Origin: Gammaproteobacteria bacterium
GTDB lineage: Bacteria; Pseudomonadota; Gammaproteobacteria; Steroidobacterales; GCA-2729495
Assembly: GCA_021773815.1 (NCBI GenBank)
Contig: JAJFJS010000035.1
Span: 1-64,000 of the forward strand
Length of the DNA stretch: 64,000 bases
Direction: 5' to 3'
Every line of letters starts with the position of its first letter. The stretch's first letter is position 1. The position numbers and the translations under genes were made by a program. The notes beneath the pieces were generated by a model that saw only the letters and a program-made list of their open reading frames with translations, was not told the origin of the DNA and did no database searches. Below, in pieces: positions 8,680 through 16,857 of the stretch.

Positions 8680-9240
8680 TCATTCGGCAAGGAGATCAGC
8701 GACTTCACGCGCGTACAGCGCTTCGTCGCCGCGGCTATAGCCGTCATGGATGTGCCGCACGATGCCGTGCGGATCAATCACGAAAGTCATCGGCAGCGTC
8801 CGTGGGTCGTACAAGCGACTGACACGCTTGTCGGTATCAAACAGCACCGGAAATCCCAGTTCCCGCCTGGCCGCCTCGCGTTTGGCTGCGGCACCGTCGC
8901 CATCGACATTGACGCTGAGAACACGCAGCCCGGACGGACGATTGGCCCGCTCGATCGCATCGAGCTGCGCGAGCTGTTCACGGCAGCGACCGCAACGAAT
9001 CGACCAGAAGTTCACGATGACGACATCGCCGCGAAATTCTGACAGGCGCAGGTTCTGCCCGACGGAACTGGCCAGCGCAAAATCGGGCGCCGGCGTCGCG
9101 ACGACCGGCGGCCGCGCAGACAATGGCGCCGCCCACGCACAGGCAACGACGACGACCCGGGCCATGAAGCCGATTGCCACGTGCGTCGGCACGAGCGTCC
9201 GACTCCTGGCCATGCATTTGCTGTTCATCGGCTGCAACAC
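8680..9240 (-). CDS. TlpA-like thioredoxin-fold protein (CGRC)
   Basis: About 186 residues. An N-terminal hydrophobic segment (FMARVVVVACAWA) suggests export or membrane anchoring. The remainder is a TlpA/ResA/AhpC-TSA thioredoxin fold: APDFALASSVGQNLRLSEFRG, then NFWSIRCGRCREQ with the redox pair CGRC in place of the usual CxPC, and the cis-Pro loop LPMTFVIDPHG. The missing Pro in the active site may alter its redox potential. The start is uncertain: GTG at 9240 (or TTG at 9237) has GGGAG 5-8 nt upstream; ATG at 9228 lies too far from it. It is the first gene after the c-di-GMP riboswitch and probably the first cistron of the motor operon. Confidence 0.82.
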   Translation of the reverse strand: MLQPMNSKCMARSRTLVPTHVAIGFMARVVVVACAWAAPLSARPPVVATPAPDFALASSVGQNLRLSEFRGDVVIVNFWSIRCGRCREQLAQLDAIERANRPSGLRVLSVNVDGDGAAAKREAARRELGFPVLFDTDKRVSRLYDPRTLPMTFVIDPHGIVRHIHDGYSRGDEALYAREVADLLAE

Positions 9241-9244
9241 GCAT

Positions 9245-9310
9245 TCTCCCGTTGCGCTCCGATCCGGTTTAGCGGAGGCGCAGTAATCCTGCGAAAAGAA
9301 CAAACGGGAG
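9245..9310 (-). promoter_or_regulatory. Possible SD-sequestering hairpin downstream of the riboswitch
   Basis: On the minus strand CTCCCGTT (9310-9303) can pair with AACGGGAG (9252-9245). The second arm contains the Shine-Dalgarno sequence for the TlpA-like gene starting at 9240. It lies 40-100 nt downstream of the aptamer, where an expression platform is expected. No T-rich terminator is seen, so translational control is more plausible. Switching is inferred. Confidence 0.4.
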
Positions 9311-9352
9311 CAAGGGACGCGCATTGCACTGCGCCGCGAATCGCATCACGGC

Positions 9353-9450
9353 GGTCGGCAGCCTCGCGGTCGTGGCCCGTCCGCGGCGTGCGGTCGGAGC
9401 CTTAGATCGATGGCTTTGCGTCCCTGCCTTTCAGCAGGTTTGCCTTTTCT
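9353..9450 (-). ncRNA. Cyclic di-GMP-I (GEMM-I) riboswitch aptamer
   Basis: The minus-strand sequence has the GEMM-I hallmarks in order. GGCAAACC (9444-9437) is followed by a stem CCTGC/GCAGG closed by a loop containing the GAAA tetraloop. Next come the strongly conserved GACGCAAAGCC (9422-9412), the tetraloop-receptor-like CTAA with GGC (9405-9399), a second GC-rich arm, and a closing TGCC (9360-9357) able to pair with the first GGCA. This is the published consensus for the c-di-GMP-I class. It lies in the leader of the downstream minus-strand operon (TlpA-like, TPR, ExbBD and AgmX-like genes), about 110 nt before the first start codon. The ends are approximate. Confidence 0.88.
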
Positions 9451-9529
9451 CCATGGCAGAACCGGTTGCCTTCCGTGCGAGGCGCGGACCGGTACTGTCA
9501 CCAGTTCGCATGGTCGCAGGCAACGCCCC

Positions 9530-9557
9530 GGATTCCTGTGATCGAGGTCACGAATCC
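9530..9557. promoter_or_regulatory. CRP/FNR-family operator (TGTGA-N6-TCACG)
   Basis: The sequence TGTGATCGAGGTCACG (9537-9552) matches the CRP-family palindrome TGTGA-N6-TCACA except for the last base, and sits in a larger dyad closed by GGATTC/GAATCC. It lies about 80 nt upstream of the c-di-GMP aptamer on the minus strand, in the promoter region expected for the motor operon. CRP, Vfr or Clp type regulators are candidates; which one binds is unknown. Confidence 0.5.
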
Positions 9558-9621
9558 CTTTGGATTAAGGTAAATTCACTTTTTTTTACAGTGAGTTATA
9601 GGCAATCCGGACGATTTCGGA

Positions 9622-10602
<981 letters not shown>

Positions 10603-10690
10603 GGCGGCGATTATACCGCCCGGCTCACGGTCAACGGCACCGGGGCCAGGACACGGAGTCGACCGCAAGGCGGCAACGGTACAGATCCGG

Positions 10691-11875
10691 TCAGAACCAG
10701 ACCGAGAAATAGAGCTGCAGCACGTCGGACGCGTAGCTGTACATTGGCTCGGTGCCCGTCGCATAGAGCGGCGCTCCGCCAGAGTCCACGGCGCGCAGGT
10801 CGCGGAAGTCCGAGTAATCGTAAAGAATATGATCGTAGTGCAGATTCACCGTGGCCTTGTCGAAGAACCCCCAGCCGTCCGCGATCAGGTCGTAGCTGAC
10901 CCCGAACCGAATCGTGTGACTATCGAAGGTACTCAATTCCTTATCGCGCGCGAGGAAATTCTGCGCGCCCTGATACGGGAACAGATCACTGTAGAAATCG
11001 GCCGCGGACTGCGTGTAGAAACGATAACTCAGGTCGAACACCCAGGCCGGTCCGAGCGGATGCGTATAACCGACATCGACATTGTGCGCATCGATGCCCC
11101 ATGAGTCGGCGAAGAAACGATACCCGGCCTGCACGGCCGCACGGTACGGAAGGTAGTATCGGGTACGCAATGCGACGGCATTGCTCGACCGGGTGCGCGG
11201 ATAGACCTCGGCCTCGAACGCATAGCCCGTCGCCGATCCGCCGTCGGCATAGCGTACCTGCCGGTACGGGTTATTCAGAAAACCCTCATCGGTAATCGCC
11301 TCGTAGTTGATCCCGAGCAGCATGTTCCGCGTCACGACCTGGCTCAACCCGAGCCGGTAGTTGCGCCGGTCGGCCTCGTCGGCAAATATCCCGTCGGGCT
11401 GGCCGTCGGGTCCGTTACGATAGACATCGTCGGCACCGCGGCCATAACCCATCGTCACGGTCGTCATGCCGCCGAAAATTTCCTGGGCGATGCCGATGTT
11501 CAGCGACTGGGCTTTGTAGTCCCGCTCGGAACTGCTGGTAAAGCCCATGCTCATCAGCGTGTCGCCGTTCAAAAAATCCACGCCGACGCTGTATTCGTCA
11601 CGCTCCTCGGTATACGCACTCGCGCCGCTTGTCACGACATCGATCGACGCGCTGCTGATGCGATCGACGTAATAGTTGCCGTAGACCGACACCCGGTCCT
11701 TGATGCTCTTGCGCACGAGGATCGAGGGCCCGTCGATCTTGACACCGCCGCCGTCGTAGTAGTGATACAACGTATCGGCACGGTCGTCAGGCAATACGCC
11801 GGCGGTCGCCGCCGGGGCGGCAAGACCGATGATTCCGGTGAATAGCAGTACGAGCAGATATCGGTATGCGGTCAT
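10691..11875 (-). CDS. DUF3570 outer-membrane beta-barrel-like protein
   Basis: Predicted 394 residues with a signal peptide (cleavage near TAG). The mature protein is rich in alternating aromatic strands (for example VSVYGNYYVDRISSASIDV, YRLGLSQVVTRNMLLGINYEAI) and ends in a terminal Trp-Phe (LYFSVWF), typical of a BAM-recognised outer-membrane barrel. Overall it matches DUF3570 proteins as I know them. The start lies two bases after the stop of the DUF4266 gene, so the two are coupled. ApbE and TlpA genes next to it suggest a redox-linked envelope function; the actual role is unknown. Confidence 0.82.
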   Translation of the reverse strand: MTAYRYLLVLLFTGIIGLAAPAATAGVLPDDRADTLYHYYDGGGVKIDGPSILVRKSIKDRVSVYGNYYVDRISSASIDVVTSGASAYTEERDEYSVGVDFLNGDTLMSMGFTSSSERDYKAQSLNIGIAQEIFGGMTTVTMGYGRGADDVYRNGPDGQPDGIFADEADRRNYRLGLSQVVTRNMLLGINYEAITDEGFLNNPYRQVRYADGGSATGYAFEAEVYPRTRSSNAVALRTRYYLPYRAAVQAGYRFFADSWGIDAHNVDVGYTHPLGPAWVFDLSYRFYTQSAADFYSDLFPYQGAQNFLARDKELSTFDSHTIRFGVSYDLIADGWGFFDKATVNLHYDHILYDYSDFRDLRAVDSGGAPLYATGTEPMYSYASDVLQLYFSVWF

Positions 11876-11877
11876 GA

Positions 11878-12102
11878 TTAGTTACATCCGCAGCCGCCGC
11901 CGGCGCTGCCCGACGCACCCCGTGCGCCTTCGCGCGCTTCGTGTACATGATTGATGTAACTGCTCGAAACAGGATCGCGATCCATGCTCATGATCGGATC
12001 GGCAAGCCGATCGCGTTCGTAGGGCCGGACCCATGGCTCGACCCCGCAGCCGGCCAGCAGCAAGAGCACGAGCAGCGCGGCCGATATCCGGGCGACCGTC
12101 AT
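11878..12102 (-). CDS. DUF4266 lipoprotein with a Cys-containing C-terminus
   Basis: A 74-residue lipoprotein: signal peptide with lipobox LLLLAGC, then WVRPYERDRLADPIMSMDRDPVSSSY, the conserved part of DUF4266, and a Gly/Ser-rich tail ending GGGCGCN. The start overlaps the stop of the TlpA gene (ATGA), and the stop is two bases before DUF3570. The mature protein is only about 55 residues and has a terminal Cys-Gly-Cys pair, so it could be a metal ligand, a disulfide substrate of the adjacent TlpA, or a modified peptide. The function is not established. Confidence 0.82.
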   Translation of the reverse strand: MTVARISAALLVLLLLAGCGVEPWVRPYERDRLADPIMSMDRDPVSSSYINHVHEAREGARGASGSAGGGCGCN

Positions 12103-12617
12103 GACCGCTCCCTCGCCAGCGCACGTACCTGGTCCTGGTACTCATCCTCGTAACCGGGCTTATAGCCGTGATGCAGGTAGCGAACGTTGCCCTGGCGATC
12201 GATCAGCACGGTACTGGGCATCGCGACAACGTCGTACAACTTGCTGATACCGTTGTCCGGGTCATACAACACGGGAAAACTGACCGGTCGCTCCGCGATG
12301 AAGGCCTGCCCGTCAGCCGAATTCTCCTCAACATTGATGCCTAGCAGCGTGAAGCCGAGCGGCTCGTAGCGCTGATGAATCTGTTCGAGCAGCGGCATCT
12401 CCTGGCGGCACGGACCGCACCAACTCGCCCAGAAGTTGATCATCACGACCCGACCGCGCAGATCACTGAGCGTGACCGGCCGACCATCGACATCGGTCAG
12501 CGTAAAATCGGGCGCCGCCGCCTGATCCGCGGTCCACGCGGGCAACGACGCGCCCAGCGACAGGATCAGTGTCGCGATCAGCATTCGGCACCGGGCCTGC
12601 ATCGTCAATGTATTCAT
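12099..12617 (-). CDS. TlpA-family thiol:disulfide oxidoreductase
   Basis: About 172 residues. The ATG at 12617 follows GAGGAGAAG closely; a TTG directly before it is the alternative. An N-terminal signal or anchor ends near AWTA, and a thioredoxin fold follows: APDFTLTDVDGRPVTLSDLRG, the active site NFWASWCGPCRQEMP and the cis-Pro loop AMPSTVLIDRQG. CGPC is the classical redox pair. It overlaps the DUF4266 gene, whose product ends in Cys-Gly-Cys, so it may keep those thiols reduced in the periplasm. The second TlpA-like protein nearby (8680-9240) has CGRC and is probably a paralogue. Confidence 0.9.
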   Translation of the reverse strand: MNTLTMQARCRMLIATLILSLGASLPAWTADQAAAPDFTLTDVDGRPVTLSDLRGRVVMINFWASWCGPCRQEMPLLEQIHQRYEPLGFTLLGINVEENSADGQAFIAERPVSFPVLYDPDNGISKLYDVVAMPSTVLIDRQGNVRYLHHGYKPGYEDEYQDQVRALARERS

Positions 12618-12641
12618 CAACTTCTCCTCGCGATCCGTCGC

Positions 12642-13310
12642 TCAAAAGAATCCGGTCAGGCTCATCGTCATCTCGATGTTGTGAGTCGTCTTGTCCTCAC
12701 CGAGCAGGTCGGAATCGAACAAGTGATCGCGTACGCCCAGATGCAGCGCCAACCAGTCCAGCATCAGCATGCGATAACCCGCGCCGAACACGAGCGTAAA
12801 GCTGTCGTCGTCGGCAAAGCTCGTGTTGCCGGCGCCGACCAGCACATACAGCGCACTGCTGAATGCGCGGTTGCGACCGAAAAATACTTCGCCCGGCAAC
12901 AGGTTGTAGCCGGCCGACAGGTCGTAATACGAATAATCGCGCTGTGAACCGGTCAAAATCTGTGCGCCACCGCTGAGTTTTTCATAGCTCGTGCGTCCAA
13001 CCGTGGTCTGGCCGTAGGTTCCTTCGACGAAAAAACTCTCGTTGACGTGGTAGGCCAGCCGAGCCCCGTAGACAGCGTTCGACTCGAAGTCCTCGACGCT
13101 CTTGATACCGAAGTACGCACCGATCTCGAAGTCCTCGGTGTCGATTTTCGCCGGCTTGACGGCACGACGGGCGACCTCCGGCTGAATCACGGCTTCGGAC
13201 TCATCGATGCCGCCGTCCATCGCGCCGCGACCGGCACAGCCGGCGAGCAGGATCACGCCCAGCAATGCCGGCATGACTCTCAAAAGAAAAATGCAAATCC
13301 GGCTTTCCAT
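12642..13310 (-). CDS. Outer-membrane beta-barrel lipoprotein (myxobacterial-type OMP family)
   Basis: Predicted 222 residues with a signal peptide and lipobox ILLAGC near residue 25. After a short linker (about 26-60) the chain is amphipathic beta strand: EIGAYFGIKSVEDFESNAVYGARLAYHV, SYYDLSAGYNLLPGEVFFG, DSFTLVFGAGYRML, ending MTMSLTGFF with terminal Phe. This fits the small eight-stranded barrel family seen in myxobacteria and some gammaproteobacteria. The gene overlaps the end of the upstream SH3b-barrel gene by 31 bp and has GAGGAAG as SD. It may be one of the outer-membrane parts of the envelope machine; that link is inferred from position. Confidence 0.82.
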   Translation of the reverse strand: MESRICIFLLRVMPALLGVILLAGCAGRGAMDGGIDESEAVIQPEVARRAVKPAKIDTEDFEIGAYFGIKSVEDFESNAVYGARLAYHVNESFFVEGTYGQTTVGRTSYEKLSGGAQILTGSQRDYSYYDLSAGYNLLPGEVFFGRNRAFSSALYVLVGAGNTSFADDDSFTLVFGAGYRMLMLDWLALHLGVRDHLFDSDLLGEDKTTHNIEMTMSLTGFF

Positions 13311-14017
13311 TCGTCCACTTCCTCATTGCTGTCGCGTTTCGTGAACACGACGTAACTTCGGTACTCGAGTCTGAGCAAAAATCGTTCGTTCACGTAACCC
13401 CGCAGGCCGAAGCCCACATGGGCCTCTTGGTCCGTCCGGTTCTCGGCCTCGACGAGCGTCGCGCTCGGTTCGATGTGAATCATGCCGGTGCCGAGAACGA
13501 AATACGGCGACACGAGCCAACCCGGATACGGCTGATGCACGAGATTGACGTTGGCCATCCAGCCGCTGGAGAAATCTCCTGACAGGTGCGTGCCCCAGAG
13601 TTCGGCCGACAGGTTCTCGCTGAACAGCCAGGCCGCGTACACGGATATTGCGTTCGCGCCGTCGAAATCACCGAGCTGGAATCCCGCCTCGGTGCGCCGG
13701 CCCAGGTATTCATCGCGGCCGGCCCGCTCGACTGCCGTCGGCTCGCCGTCGAGGTCCAGCGTGCGCGTCAATTGCTCCGCGCTGACCCAGCCCTTCTTGC
13801 CGCCCTCGGTATAGACCTTGAACCAGTCGGTGCGGCGCTTGCTGACGGTGAGTTGCTCGCCCCGGTCGGCGACATGAAAGATCGGGTAGCCCCGGCCAGG
13901 ACCGGTATGCAGTTCGATATATGGATCGGCGATGACGACGGCACGGCCGTCCTTACCATAAGCCGGACCGAACAGGCAAAAGGAGGTGAGCACGGCGATG
14001 AACGTGAGTCGGAGCAT
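13280..14017 (-). CDS. SH3b domain plus outer-membrane beta-barrel protein
   Basis: Predicted 245 residues with a signal peptide (MLRLTFIAVLTSFCLFGPAYG). Residues about 25-90 form a bacterial SH3 domain (YIELHTGPGRGYPIFHVADRGEQLTV ... WFKVYTEGGKKGWVSAEQL), which often contacts peptidoglycan or cell-wall proteins. Residues about 105-245 are beta-barrel strands ending in KAGFAFFF, a C-terminal aromatic signature for barrel assembly. It starts 3 bp after the stop of the HzsA-like gene and overlaps the next barrel gene. The SH3b-barrel pair would tie an outer-membrane pore or anchor to the wall. Confidence 0.85.
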   Translation of the reverse strand: MLRLTFIAVLTSFCLFGPAYGKDGRAVVIADPYIELHTGPGRGYPIFHVADRGEQLTVSKRRTDWFKVYTEGGKKGWVSAEQLTRTLDLDGEPTAVERAGRDEYLGRRTEAGFQLGDFDGANAISVYAAWLFSENLSAELWGTHLSGDFSSGWMANVNLVHQPYPGWLVSPYFVLGTGMIHIEPSATLVEAENRTDQEAHVGFGLRGYVNERFLLRLEYRSYVVFTKRDSNEEVDEWKAGFAFFF

Positions 14018-14020
14018 GGG

Positions 14021-16654
14021 TCAGTCCAGCGGTGCGTCGAACGGATTGTTAAAATACTGGCCGCCGATGTCGAGCCACTCGGCAATGAGACGCAATTCGT
14101 GGTCGCTCAGGTAATTCTCGTGCGTACCGCCGGTTGCAAAACGATTGAAGAACGCACCCGAGGCGAGTGCGCCGGCCGTCGACATCGGGCGACCGACCGA
14201 GACCGGTACGAGGATCGGGTCGCCGGTATCCGGATCGACACCGACCTGGATCAGGCGATCCTGCAGCGCGCCCATGACGAGTTCCTGTTCGTTATCAGCG
14301 AACATCAATTCGCGATAGGACAGGAAATGATCGGGTTGCTCGACCGACGGACCGTCGGTCAGTTCGAGTTGTCCGGCCGGCACCTGCAAGACCGTCGCCA
14401 CATCGCGGTTGTTGTGACAAAGCGTGCAGGTAATATCCGTGACGTTGTCGGCCGCCAGCCTGGGCCAGTTCCACAGCGGGTGGATATGCATCTCGTAGTG
14501 AATCACGGTGCGACAGCGGTTTGTCCAGTCGGCCTGGCAGGCCAGCGTGGCCGGTGCCGCTGTATCGAGATCCTGATAGGTCAGCGCATAGCTCGCATCT
14601 TTCACACGACCGGCGGCGATTTCATCGGTCCAGACATCAACATAGCGAACGTCGACGGACGGCGTGATCGCAGCGCAATCGGTGGCGCAACTGATACGCG
14701 CCCGCGCCTCGGCCATCGTTTCGCCGAAATCGGCGAAGATCGCCGGATCCGTATTCGGAAACGGTGCACTCGTCGTCAGCGCGCCGGCATAGGCGGCATC
14801 GAACGCATCGGCACGGCCATGCGACTCGCCGGTGCCGGTCTCGTGGCAACCGTTACATGACAGCGTGTCGCCCGGCCGAACCTGTAACCAGCTCTGGTGC
14901 CGCGGCGAGGTTCGCCGGCCGCGAGCGTCCACGACGCTGATCGCCAGCGCGACATCGGCGGGCACCTTGGCAATGACCGAACCGTCCGGCTCGATTGGCA
15001 CATAACCGATAATCTCGCGCATGCCCTGGGCCGCGGATCGCCCGAAAGCGGTATTGGCAAAATCGCGCGTGTCATCATCGGGGATCGACACGGCCTTGAC
15101 GATACGCAGGAAGCGCGCCGGCCGGCCGGCAGCCAGCGTCTGCGCAGGATCGGCAAGCGTCGCGATATCCGGATTCGCCGTATCGACCCCGTCGATATCG
15201 TAGACGCTGCGGATCTTCAACAAGCCGACGCCTTCATCGATCAAGGTTTGATCGAGTTCGCCGGTCGTATCCCGGTCGTAGATCAACGTCGGCAGATCGC
15301 GCGGCTGCGCCGCGACGATGTCGGTGAAGACCATGCCCTCTTCGGGCGGCAGGACCGGCAGCTGAGTGCCGTCGGTCGGGCTAACCATCCACAGTCCGAA
15401 TAGCGGATTCGCCGCGACGGCTGCCGGGTCGGCCAGGCGGGCGGGCGTGCACGGGACCGGCGCCGGGGGAACGGCGGTCTGATCGAGCAGCCGACACTGG
15501 CTCCAGCTCACGAGAATCCGGCCCGTGCCGTCCCACAGCGGGAACGCGGCGCCGAACGTCCCGCCGGGCGAGATCGAACCGTCGGTGCGCACATCGTTGA
15601 CCGTCGCGGCTATCTGGGCCGGACCGGTCAGGATGCCGCGGTTCGGCGCGGCCGGCTGCACATTCTCGAGATATTCGGCGACATCAATCGTGACGATCTC
15701 GCCGCCGAGGCGCGACGTCGTGAACGGGCGCAGCAAGGCCATGATCGAACCATCAAGCATTTCGCGGGGCTGGGCGAACTGGACCGTCGCACCGCCGGTG
15801 CCCGTCGCGTGACTGTTCGCACCGTAGAGCAACTGCTGGTCGGTGCCGTCGGGGTTCATCACGTACAGATTGAACCCGTTGCGCCCGCCCATATTGTCCC
15901 AGCGCGAGAAGACGATCCGACCGTCGCTGAGGACCAGCGGATCGGTATCGTGACTCTGGTTGAACGTCACCTGGTGAATATCGCTGCCGTCTTCATTCAT
16001 GACATGCAACGTGAATGCAAACTCATTGCGATTCTCGTCGAGCGCCGCAAACTGGGGTTTGCCTTCATCGAGCAGAATCGCATTGGACTGGCGCTGTCGG
16101 GTCGAAGCGAAAATGATCCGGCCATCGGCCAGGTAATGCGGCGCGATATCGTGTCCCGCTGCGGCGCTGATATCGGACTCGATGAGTCGACGCAGGCTCT
16201 CGGTATCGAGGTCGTATTCCCAGATATTCCAGGTCGGCTGATCTTCTTCGTCGGCATTCTCGATAAACTGCGCGCGCATGGCGAACAGGATGCGTCGACC
16301 GTCGAACGATGCCTCCAGGTCACGCACGTCACCGAGGCCCTGCGTCTCGGCCGCCGTGATGTTGCGCTCGGTTGCGCTCGGCGACGCTCGGTCACGGATA
16401 TACAGGTCGGCGCCGATATCGAAAGTAATCAGCGAGCGCAGGTCCGACGACTGCACAGCGCCCTGGCCGTCGATCGCCAGGGGTTTCTTGACGTAGGCCA
16501 CCGGAATATCGAGCACGACCGGGTCGGGTCCCTGCCCTCCGGCCAGATCCACACCTCCGCCGCCGCCGCCGCAGCCGGTCAGGCAGATTGCAACAATTAA
16601 CAGCACGCACCCACGAGTCAAACTCGTGATGCGACTGCACGCCCATACAGCCAT
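14021..16654 (-). CDS. HzsA-related multihaem lipoprotein with beta-propeller
   Basis: About 877 residues from the ATG at 16654 (GGGGA upstream). Signal peptide with lipobox CLTGC followed by a Gly run. Residues about 60-420 contain repeats of the TolB/PD40 propeller type (for example YLADGRIIFASTRQRQSN, VLSDGRIVFSRWDNMGGRNGFNLYVMNPDGTDQ). The C-terminal half has two CxxCH haem-binding motifs, CNGCH (about residue 600) and CTLCH (about 740), and two further Cys clusters. Family resemblance is to proteins labelled hydrazine synthase alpha-related; with no other anammox gene present, hydrazine chemistry is unlikely. It is divergent from the cytochrome/LamG/Tat gene set at 16858-22221. Confidence 0.8.
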   Translation of the reverse strand: MAVWACSRITSLTRGCVLLIVAICLTGCGGGGGGVDLAGGQGPDPVVLDIPVAYVKKPLAIDGQGAVQSSDLRSLITFDIGADLYIRDRASPSATERNITAAETQGLGDVRDLEASFDGRRILFAMRAQFIENADEEDQPTWNIWEYDLDTESLRRLIESDISAAAGHDIAPHYLADGRIIFASTRQRQSNAILLDEGKPQFAALDENRNEFAFTLHVMNEDGSDIHQVTFNQSHDTDPLVLSDGRIVFSRWDNMGGRNGFNLYVMNPDGTDQQLLYGANSHATGTGGATVQFAQPREMLDGSIMALLRPFTTSRLGGEIVTIDVAEYLENVQPAAPNRGILTGPAQIAATVNDVRTDGSISPGGTFGAAFPLWDGTGRILVSWSQCRLLDQTAVPPAPVPCTPARLADPAAVAANPLFGLWMVSPTDGTQLPVLPPEEGMVFTDIVAAQPRDLPTLIYDRDTTGELDQTLIDEGVGLLKIRSVYDIDGVDTANPDIATLADPAQTLAAGRPARFLRIVKAVSIPDDDTRDFANTAFGRSAAQGMREIIGYVPIEPDGSVIAKVPADVALAISVVDARGRRTSPRHQSWLQVRPGDTLSCNGCHETGTGESHGRADAFDAAYAGALTTSAPFPNTDPAIFADFGETMAEARARISCATDCAAITPSVDVRYVDVWTDEIAAGRVKDASYALTYQDLDTAAPATLACQADWTNRCRTVIHYEMHIHPLWNWPRLAADNVTDITCTLCHNNRDVATVLQVPAGQLELTDGPSVEQPDHFLSYRELMFADNEQELVMGALQDRLIQVGVDPDTGDPILVPVSVGRPMSTAGALASGAFFNRFATGGTHENYLSDHELRLIAEWLDIGGQYFNNPFDAPLD

Positions 16655-16857
16655 TCCGTGTCCCCGGCATTGCACTCGTCGGCCGTCAGTGTGCTGAGCC
16701 TGCCGAACGAATATACGAGGTAGATAACTTAATACAGGTAAATTTCGGGAATCCGTTAACGTGATCACAGAAACCCGAAACAGTTCACGAGATAAACCCA
16801 GACGTGCTGCGCACTTTGTTGCTCACGGGGTTGTTGTTGGTGAATTGCTTTCTGAAA

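Noticed and set aside
6989-8740. Long plus-strand reading frame (583 residues) opposite the TPR and exported-protein genes
   Set aside because: It is a GC-driven shadow: Arg/Gln-rich with no motif, no SD, and covers three convincing minus-strand genes with signal peptides and TPRs.
14021-16654. Annotation as hydrazine synthase alpha subunit
   Set aside because: Only family-level resemblance; no hydrazine synthase beta/gamma or hydrazine dehydrogenase genes are in the window and the lineage is not an anammox planctomycete.
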